Part shown: positions 52,810 to 62,167 of the stretch, piece after piece
How the letters are laid out: each line of letters opens with the position of its first letter
How positions within the stretch are numbered: position 1 is the first letter of the stretch
Source of the DNA: Deltaproteobacteria bacterium
Lineage (GTDB): Bacteria > Desulfobacterota > Binatia > Binatales > Binataceae
NCBI GenBank assembly: GCA_021799495.1
Contig: JAJZAI010000003.1
Location: 59,247 to 123,246, forward strand
Direction of reading: 5' to 3'
DNA length: 64,000 nt
The notes under the pieces: generated by a model
What the model saw: only the letters and a program-made list of their open reading frames with translations
Databases searched by the model: none
What the model was told of the DNA's origin: nothing
Made by a program: the position numbers and the translations under genes

Positions 52810-53496
52810 ATGTATGGCCCTTCAAAGTCCACGCGCAAGTGGATTTTCACCGCGATCGTATGCGCCCTGATGGCATTCGCCGGATGCTATCTGCGCTATC
52901 AGCATCAGACCGAACATGCCGCCTTCAACGAAACCGCCCTGGGCGAGGAGCACGTCGTCAATTTCGCTCCGGCCGATGCGCGCCAGCTTACCGAGGCGGC
53001 GTTGCGCGGCGACGGATTGCTGTTCGAGGTTCAGCCTGACAACTCGATCGTGACGTTTTGGCGCAACGCCGATTTTCAGAGCCCGAAGGAATTTATTCCG
53101 CTGATCATCAACGTGCCACCCCGCTATCGCTACGAAATCTCTTTCGTCCAGACCGCTCCGAAACAGACGAAAATCATCGTCAACGTCCATACCCAAAATA
53201 TTCCCGACAAGCAGCTTGCCGACTATAAAGCCAGCAATCGGTTCGAATTATTCAAGGAAATCGACGAGCTTGCGCTCAAGTCGCCGCCCTCGCCCACCAC
53301 GCCCGCGACCGGCGGCGTGAATTTTACCGTGCTGCCCAACGAAGACCTCAAGGCCCTCGCGCAGCGGGTCACCGGCAATGCGGACAACTGGCAGGTAATC
53401 GCCAAAGACAACGGCTTGAAATCCGACAGTGACGTGAAGCCGTTCGAGAACGTTTGGGTTCGCAACAGCTTGCTCAAGCAACCGGCCGCGCAATGA
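52810..53496 (+). CDS. lipoprotein with LysM-like C-terminal region
   Basis: 228 aa. Signal peptide with lipobox FAGC (lipidated Cys26). The middle is a mixed alpha/beta domain without a name I know; the last 55 residues (FTVLPNEDLKALAQRVTGNADNWQVIAKDNGL to VWVRNSLL) read like a LysM/tail-tape-type fold that binds peptidoglycan. It is likely an outer-membrane lipoprotein. Neighbours give no function. Confidence 0.65.
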   Translation: MYGPSKSTRKWIFTAIVCALMAFAGCYLRYQHQTEHAAFNETALGEEHVVNFAPADARQLTEAALRGDGLLFEVQPDNSIVTFWRNADFQSPKEFIPLIINVPPRYRYEISFVQTAPKQTKIIVNVHTQNIPDKQLADYKASNRFELFKEIDELALKSPPSPTTPATGGVNFTVLPNEDLKALAQRVTGNADNWQVIAKDNGLKSDSDVKPFENVWVRNSLLKQPAAQ

Positions 53497-53606
53497 CGCC
53501 GCCTCCGGCGCCGATCGGTCGGCGCGAATGCGGGAGCCGCCCCGCCGGTGCCGCTCGATGCGACGCGGCGCGGCCTGGACGCGATTCAGTTATCGATCCC
53601 GGAAAA

Positions 53607-53924
53607 CTATTCGCTGACGACAATCGAGCCCGAGTCGTCGTATTCCGGGCACAAGCCGGACGGGCTGACGGCGGCCACCACCGCCAAAAACTGCTCGAAC
53701 GTCATCTGCAGGTTCAAAAACCCGCCCTGACAGAAGACCCATCCGTAGTAGTCGAGAATCTCGTCAGGGATCATCACCGGCAGGCGCGGCAGCGTCGATA
53801 CCATCGGAAACCGGCGCGGCTCGCTCAACCGGCCGACATCCGCGGCGGACGGCGGCGAAAGTTCTTCGCCGATCACACTGCTGTCACGCAACGGCACCAC
53901 TTTCTGCTTGGAATTTCGAGCCAT
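53607..53924 (-). CDS. hypothetical protein
   Basis: 105 aa from the ATG at 53924, with GGAGG 12 bases upstream; a start at 54014 is possible. Basic N-terminus (ARNSKQKVVP), then an acidic, aromatic C-terminus (IPDEILDYYGWVFC). No family recognised. It fills the gap between the lipoprotein and uppP genes on the opposite strand. Confidence 0.4.
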   Translation of the reverse strand: MARNSKQKVVPLRDSSVIGEELSPPSAADVGRLSEPRRFPMVSTLPRLPVMIPDEILDYYGWVFCQGGFLNLQMTFEQFLAVVAAVSPSGLCPEYDDSGSIVVSE

Positions 53925-54110
53925 GAATCGAATGGCCTCCCGAATGACCGGCCGCTTCTGCCGTTTGATCTTATTGAACTTCGGCGAATATGCCAAGGCT
54001 CTAACGACTGGCAATTAAGTGGTTTTTAATATTTTAAGATGCATATTTAAGTCGCAAAGGCGAACCAATCGCGATTTCAACCAGCAAACACCAACTTGCA
54101 AAGGAAATTT

Positions 54111-54899
54111 ATGGCCTCCGCCTCTGGACTCGAAGCGATCGTTCTCGGCGCGATTCAGGGTTTGACGGAATTTCTTCCCGTCTCCAGCTCCGCTCATCTG
54201 GTGCTTACGCCATGGCTGATGAAATGGGACGATCCCGGCCTCGCCTTCGACGTTGCGCTGCATCTCGGCACGCTCGTCGCCTTGATTATCTATTATTGGA
54301 AAGAATGGCTCACCCTGGCGGCATCGCTCTTCTCCGCCGATCGCAAGAGCCGCCATCTTCTGACCATGCTGATAGTCGCGTCGGTTCCTGGCGCGATTAT
54401 CGGGTTGCTGTTCGAAAAAGAAGCCGAAACCATCTTCCGCGCGCCCGCGCTGATTGCCGTCGCGCTGGCCGCGCTGGGCGTCGTGCTATGGTTCAGCGAT
54501 CGCGCGATGCCGCAAAGCCGCTCGATGACCGAAATCACGTTCGGCGACGCTCTTTTGATTGGCCTCAGTCAGGCCTTCGCAATCTTTCCCGGCGTATCGC
54601 GGTCTGGGGCGACAATCACGATGGCGCGCCTGCTGCGTATCAAGCGCGAGGACGCGGCCAATTTCTCGTTCCTGATGGCCGCGCCGATTATCGCCGGCGC
54701 CGGGATGGTCGAAGGCCGTCATCTCGTGCACAGCATCGACTATGCCGTCGTGCTCGGCTTTGTAGCGGCGGCGATTTTCGGCTTGATCGCCATCGCCGGC
54801 CTGGTTCGCTACGTCCGCACCCGCACCTACGAACCCTTCGCATGGTATCGCGTGGTGGCGGCGGCTTTTGTGATCGCGGTCGTGATTCTGCGCGGCTAG
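54111..54899 (+). CDS. uppP: undecaprenyl-diphosphatase
   Basis: 262 aa from the ATG with AGGA 6 bases upstream. Inner-membrane enzyme that recycles the undecaprenyl carrier for peptidoglycan; also gives bacitracin resistance. The two active-site motifs are LTEFLPVSSSAHL near 16-28 and PGVSRSGATITMARLL near 160; about eight membrane helices. Convergent with the CDGSH gene across a stem-loop. Confidence 0.95.
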   Translation: MASASGLEAIVLGAIQGLTEFLPVSSSAHLVLTPWLMKWDDPGLAFDVALHLGTLVALIIYYWKEWLTLAASLFSADRKSRHLLTMLIVASVPGAIIGLLFEKEAETIFRAPALIAVALAALGVVLWFSDRAMPQSRSMTEITFGDALLIGLSQAFAIFPGVSRSGATITMARLLRIKREDAANFSFLMAAPIIAGAGMVEGRHLVHSIDYAVVLGFVAAAIFGLIAIAGLVRYVRTRTYEPFAWYRVVAAAFVIAVVILRG

Positions 54900-54966
54900 C
54901 GCACGCGGCGGCGTACGCTCCGATCCGCCGATGGCGTGGGAAATGGCGCCGCGGGACGCATCGGGA

Positions 54967-55003
54967 CGCGGACGGCCAACGCAAGTTGAATTGGCCGTCC
55001 GCG
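54967..55003. terminator. stem-loop between convergent uppP and CDGSH genes
   Basis: CGCGGACGGCCAA and its exact complement (13 bp) around an 11-base loop. No long T run, but its place between two convergent stops fits a shared terminator. Confidence 0.55.
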
Positions 55004-55012
55004 GCGCATCGT

Positions 55013-55216
55013 TTAGTATTCCGTGCCGACTTTTACCCGCCCGTGTTCGTCGTAAACGTACACCTCGCCGGGATTTTCGTCGCGGGTCTTCTTATGCGTT
55101 CCATCGCAAAACGGCTTGTTCTTCGACAATCCGCATCCGCAAATCCAGGCCGGCAGTTCCGTGCCCTCGGGCACCTCGTACGGACCGTTCTTGTCATGCT
55201 TGACCATTCGCGCCAT
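55013..55216 (-). CDS. CDGSH iron-sulfur domain protein
   Basis: 67 aa from the ATG at 55216 (or 55207). The whole 2Fe-2S site is there: CGCGLSKNKPFCDGTH, three Cys and one His in the CDGSH pattern. Small electron/redox protein, cytoplasmic. The open frame further upstream is not family-like. Confidence 0.88.
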   Translation of the reverse strand: MARMVKHDKNGPYEVPEGTELPAWICGCGLSKNKPFCDGTHKKTRDENPGEVYVYDEHGRVKVGTEY

Positions 55217-55409
55217 CGTTCTGTTCGCTCCTTGGAAGGTCGCGTCCGGCGTACCGACGCCGCGCCCGGCGCAATCAAAGATCACCCGCCGCGTCCGAGT
55301 CAATCGCGAGCGATTTTGTCAGCAATTCATTGCGTTTTTCTTACGGATATTCGCGCCCGCGCCGCCGATGCAACCGCGCGCCGGGACGGCTATTCTGTTG
55401 CGTGACTCG

Positions 55410-57311
55410 ATGAATCCCGACGCCACGACCGCTCCCGAACAATCCGCAGCCACATCCGCGCCCGGCGTGGCCGGCGGCGCCATTTCGCCACCCGACGCGG
55501 CCCCTGCCGGACCGTCCGCGACCGCCGCCACGAATGTTCCGCGATGGCTCGAACGGCTCAGCCAGCCCGCGCTCGCGATCCCGCTGCTGCTCGCAACCGG
55601 GCTGGCTCTGTTCATCCTGAACCTCGGCTCAGCGCCGCTTTACACCAAGGGCGAACCGCGCGAGGCTGTCACCGTCTTCGACATCGTTCACGGCGGCGGA
55701 ATTATCCTGCCGCTTCGCGCGGGCGTGGAGATTCCCTCGAAACCGCTCCTGATGCACTGGCTGGCCGCGCTGATCTCGCTTGCCGCAGGCGGCGTGTCCG
55801 CGTGGACGGTACGGCTGCCCTCCGCGACATTGGCGGTCGCCGGGATGCTTGCGACGTATCTTTATGTCCGCCGCCTCTTTGACGACCGCGCCGGGTTGCT
55901 CGCCGCGATCATCATCGCAACCTCGTTCGAATACCTGCAAGCCGGCACGGGTTCGCGCGTCGATATGACGCTCACGTTCTTCACTACGATCGCGTTCTTC
56001 GAATTCCTGATGATCGCCGAAGGACTGCGCGACACGACCATTCCGCTCTACCTGGCCGCTGCCCTCGCCACGCTGACCAAAGGCCCGATCGGCGTCGCCC
56101 TGCCGACGATGGTCGCGGTGTTGTGGCTGGTTCTGACCCGCCGCTTCGACGTGATTGCGCGGCTCCGCTTCGCGCGCGGCGCCGCGCTGGTCGCGATCAT
56201 CGGCGGCGGATGGTATCTCGCGGCGGCGATCGTTGGCGGACCGGCTTTCATTCACAAACAGATTCTTGACGAAAATCTCTACCGGCTGATCGGCCATCGC
56301 GGCGTCAACGTCGGCCATGCGCATCCATTTTATTACGAAGACCTCGCGCTGCTGGCCGGTTTCATGCCATGGACGCCGCTGGCCCTGCTGGCGGGATTGC
56401 AGGCGTTCAGCCGCCCGCGTCCGCTCGATTCGCGCCTCGGCTATCTCGTCGTATGGACTCTGGCGGTGCTGATTTTTTACAACCTGCCGGCCAGCAAGCG
56501 CGGCGTTTACCTGCTCGCGATCTATCCGGCGCTCGCGGCGCTGGTCGCGATTTTTCTTGTCGACGCAATCGCGAATCCGCCGGATTTCGTGCGCCGGGGC
56601 GCCCGGATGCTCGCGATCGCGACCGGCGGTTTTTTCGTCATCGCCGCCGCCGCATCGGCGTGCGGCTTGTTTCTGCTTTTTCTTGCGCCGGCCGGATTGC
56701 TCTGGATTCTCGGCCGCTTCGATATTCTGCTCGCGCGGTTGCCGGCCAACCTGCGTCTTGAATTCGTCAAATGGCTGCCGCTCGGCATCGCGATTCCGCT
56801 GTTCGTCGCGGGCCTCGGATGGCAGCTCTGCCGGACGCGCACGACCGTCGCCAAAGTTTTTTTCGCGACCGCGCTCGGCTTCGCGGCGATCGCGATCGCG
56901 GTCAACTGCGTCGTCGAACCCGCCGTGGCCGACACGCTGACGCTGCGCGGATTCGCGCGGCAGGCGCTCGCGACGGCCGGAGCGAATCCCATCGGCTACA
57001 TCGGCAGCCTCGATTACGATTTCGCCTTCTATAGCGGCCGAAACGTCCACTTTGTCACGAAGCTGGCCGCGCCCTACCAATACGCCGTCTGCTCGGAAGA
57101 CAATTTTCACCTGCTTGGACCGCGGATGCGGGCGGCATACGAACAGGTCGCGATCAGCAATCCGACCGCGTTCGACGGAACCAGCCGGATGCTCCTGTTG
57201 CGGCGGGTTTCCGGCCCGGAATCGCCGCCGGCGGCGCCGAACGCGACTCGACCGGAAAGTTCCGCGCCGCCGCCGACTCATGCGGGTGCGGCGCCGAAAA
57301 GCGGCGTTTAG
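55410..57311 (+). CDS. ArnT/PMT-like glycosyltransferase family 39 membrane protein
   Basis: 633 aa from ATG at 55410 (55368 also possible; neither has a ribosome site). A Pro/Ala-rich N-terminus is followed by about 12 membrane helices. GEPREAVTVFDI and the first outside loop with KPLLMHWLAA carry the acidic and Lys residues used by ArnT-type transferases; TKGPIGVALP, PFYYEDLALLAGFMPWT and NLPASKRGVYLLAIYPALA are typical. It moves a sugar from a polyprenyl phosphate to an acceptor outside, perhaps lipid A. Its stop overlaps the convergent sir2 stop by 3 bases. Confidence 0.85.
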   Translation: MNPDATTAPEQSAATSAPGVAGGAISPPDAAPAGPSATAATNVPRWLERLSQPALAIPLLLATGLALFILNLGSAPLYTKGEPREAVTVFDIVHGGGIILPLRAGVEIPSKPLLMHWLAALISLAAGGVSAWTVRLPSATLAVAGMLATYLYVRRLFDDRAGLLAAIIIATSFEYLQAGTGSRVDMTLTFFTTIAFFEFLMIAEGLRDTTIPLYLAAALATLTKGPIGVALPTMVAVLWLVLTRRFDVIARLRFARGAALVAIIGGGWYLAAAIVGGPAFIHKQILDENLYRLIGHRGVNVGHAHPFYYEDLALLAGFMPWTPLALLAGLQAFSRPRPLDSRLGYLVVWTLAVLIFYNLPASKRGVYLLAIYPALAALVAIFLVDAIANPPDFVRRGARMLAIATGGFFVIAAAASACGLFLLFLAPAGLLWILGRFDILLARLPANLRLEFVKWLPLGIAIPLFVAGLGWQLCRTRTTVAKVFFATALGFAAIAIAVNCVVEPAVADTLTLRGFARQALATAGANPIGYIGSLDYDFAFYSGRNVHFVTKLAAPYQYAVCSEDNFHLLGPRMRAAYEQVAISNPTAFDGTSRMLLLRRVSGPESPPAAPNATRPESSAPPPTHAGAAPKSGV

Positions 57312-58105
57312 GAATATCGCGCGCGGCGAATATCGCTTATCGCCGCGACCAGTCTCGGCAGAATCTCGCCGGTCGGTCCGCGCAGGCTGAAATCGCAAAT
57401 CGCCGTGATTTCCGACTCGTACAAATTCGCCTCGACCAGCACGCCGCCGCGCTGTTTCACTTCCAGCGCGAAGCCGGCGGCCGGATAGACCGTGGCCGAC
57501 GTTCCCGCGACGATCACGAGATCGGCCAGCGCTGCGTGTTCAATACAATGCCCGAGCACGTCGCGGGGAATCGGCTCGCCGAACGCGACCGTGTCGCTCT
57601 TGATCAGCCCTTCGCATTTCGGGCACGGTGGCGGCAGCGTATCGAGCCGGATATCCTCGGCGCGGAACCGCGCGCCGCAATCGATACATCGCACCAGCCG
57701 CCAGTTGCCGTGGATTTCCGCGAGGCCGTTTTGGCCCGACTGCCGATGCAGGTCGTCAACGTTCTGCGTGATCAAAAACCTGAGCACACCCATCGCTTCA
57801 AGGTCGGCGAGCGCGCGATGGCCGGGGTTCGGTTGGGCGACCTTGAGCGGTCCCCAGAGTTCGTCGTTTTGACGGCGGATCCGATCCTCCCAGGCTTTTT
57901 TCGGATTCTCGAGAAAGATCTGATAGCCGTTCATCGGCGGCTCGCCGTATTTGGTCCACAGCCCGCCGGGACCGCGAAACGGCGGAATGCCGCTTTCGAC
58001 CGACAATCCGGCGCCGGTCAATGAGATTACATATTCGGCCCCGGCGATCGCGCGCGCGGCGGCGATTATCTGAGCGTCGGATGCGCGCTCAACTTTCTTT
58101 TCCAT
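57308..58105 (-). CDS. Sir2-family NAD-dependent protein deacylase
   Basis: 265 aa from the ATG with GGAGG 6 bases upstream, overlapping the thioredoxin gene by 17 bases. GAGLSVESGIPPFRG near 31-45 binds NAD, TQNVDDLHRQSG near 113-124, catalytic His132 (EIHGNW), and Zn Cys140, 143, 161, 164. It lacks the Tyr/Arg signs that mark desuccinylases, so class is not set. Confidence 0.92.
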   Translation of the reverse strand: MEKKVERASDAQIIAAARAIAGAEYVISLTGAGLSVESGIPPFRGPGGLWTKYGEPPMNGYQIFLENPKKAWEDRIRRQNDELWGPLKVAQPNPGHRALADLEAMGVLRFLITQNVDDLHRQSGQNGLAEIHGNWRLVRCIDCGARFRAEDIRLDTLPPPCPKCEGLIKSDTVAFGEPIPRDVLGHCIEHAALADLVIVAGTSATVYPAAGFALEVKQRGGVLVEANLYESEITAICDFSLRGPTGEILPRLVAAISDIRRARYS

Positions 58106-59096
58106 CAGCGCCCTCCCCGGCGACCACGCACGAAATGAAGGTAAAGGCATAGGCGGTCACGCCCGCATCCAGCGCGCGCAGCGTCAAACCGCCCGCCGCG
58201 ACGGAATCATTGGTCGCGAGCGCGTACATCCGCGCGCGATCGACGTCGATCGCCATCCGGCCATCTTCAATTTTCACGTCGGCGCCAGGCCGATGAGTTC
58301 CCCTCAGCTCCATCGCGACGCGCGCCGCGCCGCCGGCCGGCGGCTCCATCACCAGATTCACGTCCCTGGCGGTAAAACGCAACGAAATCGCCGCGCCCGA
58401 AGCCCCGGCGCGCGCGCCCTCGCGGCCGACCGTCCATCGTCCGGACAGATAGATCGCGCCTTCGGCGTGGCGGCCGGGATCGGCATATTCCGCCTCGCGC
58501 TCCTGAATCACGCCCGCCGGATTTCCGAACTGGCCGCGTTCGTAGCCAAAATAAAGCTCCGGCGTAACCCGATAGCAGAGCGCGCCCGGATGGTCGCTCG
58601 GCCGCACCGGATCCATCGGCGGCGGAAAGGCGGTGGCGGGATTCAGCTCCGCCAGCAAAGCCTGAATTCGCGTCTCGGTCTCGGCGTACATCCCTTCGCC
58701 GAAATGGTAGTAACGCAGCCGCCCCTCGGCGTCGATCAGATATTTGGCCGGCCAGTACCGATTCGAGTAGGCGCGCCAGATTCGATAATCGCCGTCCAGC
58801 ACCACCGGATATTCAAGCTTCAAGTCGCCGATCGCCGCCGCCACACGCTGGCGATCGCGGGCGAAACTGAATTCCGGCGCATGGACGCCCGCAATAATCA
58901 AGCCCGCGTTCGCGTAGCGGCGATGCCATTCCGCGACGTAGGGAAGCGTCCGCAGGCAATTCACGCAGGTGTAGTCCCAGAAATCGACCATCACGACCGC
59001 TTTGCCGCGCACCCGTTGCAAATCGACGGGTCCGTGCTGAAGCCATTCGCCGCCTTCAAGCGGCGGCGCGAAAATCGTCTCTTTGATTTGGGGCAT
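58089..59096 (-). CDS. thioredoxin-fold protein with DipZ-like C-terminal domain
   Basis: 335 aa. Residues 1-150 are a TlpA/AhpC-type thioredoxin fold with WDYTCVNC (Cys44, Cys47) and YLIDAEGRLRYYHFGEG. Residues 150-325 are a beta-rich domain like the C-terminus of DipZ/CcdA-fused thioredoxins, here without the membrane part. No signal peptide is seen, so it may be cytosolic or the membrane partner is elsewhere. The last 17 bases overlap the sir2 start. Confidence 0.85.
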   Translation of the reverse strand: MPQIKETIFAPPLEGGEWLQHGPVDLQRVRGKAVVMVDFWDYTCVNCLRTLPYVAEWHRRYANAGLIIAGVHAPEFSFARDRQRVAAAIGDLKLEYPVVLDGDYRIWRAYSNRYWPAKYLIDAEGRLRYYHFGEGMYAETETRIQALLAELNPATAFPPPMDPVRPSDHPGALCYRVTPELYFGYERGQFGNPAGVIQEREAEYADPGRHAEGAIYLSGRWTVGREGARAGASGAAISLRFTARDVNLVMEPPAGGAARVAMELRGTHRPGADVKIEDGRMAIDVDRARMYALATNDSVAAGGLTLRALDAGVTAYAFTFISCVVAGEGADGKES

Positions 59097-59219
59097 TGCG
59101 ACCTGCCGTCACCGTTGGCCATGCGCGCGCCGGAAATCGAACAAACGCCAGCTTGAGCGCAACCTACCACAGCGCCGGCCGAGTCGTAACTGAATTGCAA
59201 CGATCCGTCCGCGCGCGGT

Positions 59220-60047
59220 TCATCCAAGCCGCTCGATGAACCCGGTGACGGCGGCCGCCAGCAGATCCGGCCGTTCGAGCGGCAGATGATGATGCGTCGC
59301 CGGAATCTCGACCAGCTCGACCAGCGGATTCGACGCGGCGGCGCGCGCGGCCGCATCCGAAGTCATGATCCGGCTCATTCCGGCGCGCACCAGCAAGGTT
59401 GGAATCCGTAGCGACGCGAGCGCCGCGGCCGCGTCCAGCCCGTCGCTGCCGAAGAAGCTCTCGCGATCGAACTTCATCGTATAGCGGCCGTCGGCGAGCT
59501 GCGTGAGGCTGCGCTCGGCGATTTCTGCGATCACTTCAGGCGGAATTCCGCCCTCGTCCGGCATCAGGCGAAATCGCGCCCGCGCGGTTTCGAGGTCGGG
59601 ATAGACGACGATCGGAAGCGCCTTCAGCCGCGCCAGATAGCGATTGCGCCGCGGCGATGAGGTCACCGCGATATCGACCGCGACGGCGGCGCGCGCCGCC
59701 TCTGGATAACGAGCGGCGAACGCCACCGTCGCGATTCCGCCCATGCTGTGGCCGACCACAACCGGCCGCCGCAGACGCAGCGCCGCCAGCGCGCGCGCCG
59801 CGTCGGCGGCGTAATCTTCGGGCGCATAGGAGGCCGGCCGGACCCATCCGCTGTCGCCGTGACCGCGCAAATCTAGCGCGATCACGCGGTAGCGCCGCGG
59901 ATCGAGCCGCCCGGCGAAGCCGCGCCACCACCATGCGTTGGCCGAATTGCCATGCAGCAGGACGATCGCGGCCGGCGCCGCGGAATTCCATTGGAGATAA
60001 TGGAGCCGCGGCTCGCCTTCGATAAAGCCGCTCGCCGGCTCGCTCAT
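59220..60047 (-). CDS. alpha/beta hydrolase (paralogue A)
   Basis: 275 aa. LLHGNSANAWWW (oxyanion), GHSMGG with Ser101, acid near LLVRAGMSRI region, and a C-terminal THHHLPLERPDLL that holds the catalytic His. Closely related to the next gene upstream, which overlaps it by four bases (ATGA). Substrate unknown. Confidence 0.85.
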   Translation of the reverse strand: MSEPASGFIEGEPRLHYLQWNSAAPAAIVLLHGNSANAWWWRGFAGRLDPRRYRVIALDLRGHGDSGWVRPASYAPEDYAADAARALAALRLRRPVVVGHSMGGIATVAFAARYPEAARAAVAVDIAVTSSPRRNRYLARLKALPIVVYPDLETARARFRLMPDEGGIPPEVIAEIAERSLTQLADGRYTMKFDRESFFGSDGLDAAAALASLRIPTLLVRAGMSRIMTSDAAARAAASNPLVELVEIPATHHHLPLERPDLLAAAVTGFIERLG

Positions 60048-60862
60048 GCGAATACGTCGTCCAGGAACGGACGCAGCGCGGCGGCAAGGCCGCGCGGATT
60101 ATCCAGCGGCACGTGATGGTGCGACGCGGGCACGGTCGCGATCCGGCCGCGCCCCATCTGCTCGACCATCTTTTCCGCAACGCCCGGCGGCAGCACGCTC
60201 TTTTCGGGTTTCACGAACAGGGCGGGACAGCGGATCTCCTTGAGCCCGTCCCACGCGCGAATCGGATCGCGAATCATCGTGCGCCGGTCGGATTTATAGT
60301 CCCATTTGCCGTCATCGCCCTGGCGGAACGAGAGCGCGGCCACGTGCGCGAGGACTTCCGGCGCCGCGATCGTATCGGCCGGAATCGTGCGGAAACCGGC
60401 GATCGCCTCTTCGAGCGAATCGAAGCGGCGCCCCGGTTTGGCCGCCAACTCGCGCAGCGCCGCGACCGCGTCCGCGGGATAATTGGGCGGACTGTCGATC
60501 ACCGCGATCGCGCGCAGGCTCGCGCTGTGGCGAATCGCATGGCACATCACGTTATGGCCGCCCATCGAATGGCCGACCAGCGCCGGCGCGCCCAAATCCA
60601 ACTGTTCGATCACGGCCTGGAGATCGGCGACATAGTGGCGGGTGCCGTAGCTCCATTCCGCGCTCCATGCGCTGTCGCCGTGGCCGCGCTGATCGAGCGC
60701 GAGCACGTGATAGCGATCGATCAAATCGGCGGCGACGAAGTCCCACCATCGCGCATGCGCCGCGCCGCCGTGAATCAGGAGCACCGGCGGATTGCCGCTT
60801 CCGCCGAAATCGACGCAATTGAGTTTGATTCCGCCGGCAACCCCGAATTCGCAGGTCTTCAT
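60044..60862 (-). CDS. alpha/beta hydrolase (paralogue B)
   Basis: 272 aa from the ATG with AAGG upstream (60922 is a less likely start). HGGAAHARWWDF, GHSMGGHN with Ser99, VKPEKSV near the acid position and SHHHVPLDNPRGLAAALRPF with the catalytic His. The shared SHHHxPL end and size show it and paralogue A arose by duplication. Confidence 0.85.
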   Translation of the reverse strand: MKTCEFGVAGGIKLNCVDFGGSGNPPVLLIHGGAAHARWWDFVAADLIDRYHVLALDQRGHGDSAWSAEWSYGTRHYVADLQAVIEQLDLGAPALVGHSMGGHNVMCHAIRHSASLRAIAVIDSPPNYPADAVAALRELAAKPGRRFDSLEEAIAGFRTIPADTIAAPEVLAHVAALSFRQGDDGKWDYKSDRRTMIRDPIRAWDGLKEIRCPALFVKPEKSVLPPGVAEKMVEQMGRGRIATVPASHHHVPLDNPRGLAAALRPFLDDVFA

Positions 60863-60973
60863 CGGCGGACCTTTACCGGCGGGCGCCGCGCACGCGGCGA
60901 TTGGTTTGCGGCGGCTTTGCAACCGGCCTCAATCGTGCAACCATTTTGCTCAGGACCTCTCCATCCGAAACCT

Positions 60974-61642
60974 ATGTTCGAGCGCCCATCCCACGCCTGG
61001 ATTCTGGCCGGACTGCTGCTAATCGTTCCGCTCGCGCCGCGCGCCGCGGCGGCGGGCAATTCGCCCACGGGAATCGCCGAATCGGCCGGCGGCTCGGCGC
61101 CGCTGCCCGGCGCTCCCGGCGGGCCACCGCCGGCGAACGCGCCGCCGCCCGACGCCGCCGACAACGAATCGAACGCGGCCAAGGCGCGCGCGCTGGTCGC
61201 GGCGGCGATCAACATGACCGACAGCGCGCAGGCGGTTAAGCTGTTGTGGCAGGCGACCGACCTGGATCCAACCTACGACGACGCCTACATCTACCTCGCG
61301 CTGTTTTACAATTCGCGCTCAAACTTCGGCAAGGTGATCGAAGTCTATCAGAAACTGCTCAAATATCAGCCGCACCAGGCGAGCGTCTATCTCAATATGG
61401 GCGAAGCCTACATGTCGTTCGCGCCGCCGCGGATGAACGAGGCGCTGCCGAATTACCAAAAGGCCCTGCAGATCGATCCGACTTCCTCGTTCGCGGAACT
61501 GCGCATCGGGCAGATTTACGCGGCCCAGGGAAATCGCGATGCGGCGCTGCGCTATCTCAAGCTGGCGAGCGGCGACCGCGCCAAAAATCCGGATATCGCG
61601 AATCAGGCGGATCGGCTGATTCGCGACATCATGGGTTCCTGA
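60974..61642 (+). CDS. secreted TPR protein
   Basis: 222 aa. A signal peptide (ILAGLLLIVPLAPRAAAA) and a Gly/Pro-rich linker are followed by at least three tetratricopeptide repeats (near 85-115, 118-152, 160-192; AYIYLALFYNSRSN, ASVYLNMGEAYM, SFAELRIGQIYAAQGN). A periplasmic scaffold. Convergent with the sigma operon. Confidence 0.8.
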   Translation: MFERPSHAWILAGLLLIVPLAPRAAAAGNSPTGIAESAGGSAPLPGAPGGPPPANAPPPDAADNESNAAKARALVAAAINMTDSAQAVKLLWQATDLDPTYDDAYIYLALFYNSRSNFGKVIEVYQKLLKYQPHQASVYLNMGEAYMSFAPPRMNEALPNYQKALQIDPTSSFAELRIGQIYAAQGNRDAALRYLKLASGDRAKNPDIANQADRLIRDIMGS

Positions 61643-61666
61643 CGGATTGGCGAATAATTTCCGGAG

Positions 61667-62167
61667 TCAGGGCGCCGGCGCCGAAATCGGCATCCCGGCC
61701 GCTTTCGGCGGCACGATACGCACGGACGAATCGGGCGCGTTCCCGGCGGCGGACGCCGCCGGCGGGTTGGCTGAAGCCGCGGGCGCATCGAAACTGCGGC
61801 CCATCTTGAGCGCCTCGTCGCGAAACCGCGGCGGCACGAATTCGCGATCGAAGCGCGCGCGCTGGTCGGGAGAGAGGACCGCCGAGATTTTCAGGTAGGC
61901 GTCGAGCAGCAGATGGCGGCGCTGATGCTGAAAATCGGCGCGCATCCGCGTGATCTGATCATGCGTGCCACGCATCACTTCGCCGACCTGCTCGCGCTGC
62001 GACGGAGTAAGCGCAAGCGCGTCGCTCATGCGATCGATCAGGTTCTGTCCGGGCGCTTCGAGCCAGTGCATCCGGTACGCGAGCGAGGTGCTGGCGAATC
62101 CGATCGCCGATCCGGCCAGCAGCGCGGCGGCCAATACCAGTAAACCGTACTTACCCTGTAAGGCCAT
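61667..62167 (-). CDS. periplasmic metal/stress sensor (CnrX/Spy-like)
   Basis: 166 aa. An N-terminal signal/membrane helix (LLVLAAALLAGSAIGFAS) is followed by a helical hairpin with LTPSQREQVGEVM and QHQRRHLLLDAYLKISAVLSPDQRARFD, the LTxxQ pattern of Spy/CpxP and CnrX-like heavy-metal-resist proteins (PF13801). The C-terminus is Ala/Pro rich. Its ATG overlaps the anti-sigma stop by 17 bases, so it is translated with it and may feed signals to it. Confidence 0.8.
   Translation of the reverse strand: MALQGKYGLLVLAAALLAGSAIGFASTSLAYRMHWLEAPGQNLIDRMSDALALTPSQREQVGEVMRGTHDQITRMRADFQHQRRHLLLDAYLKISAVLSPDQRARFDREFVPPRFRDEALKMGRSFDAPAASANPPAASAAGNAPDSSVRIVPPKAAGMPISAPAP

Noticed and set aside
55629..57398. 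589-aa minus-strand open frame
   Set aside because: Charged shadow of the membrane glycosyltransferase; Arg/Glu/Gln repeats, no family features.
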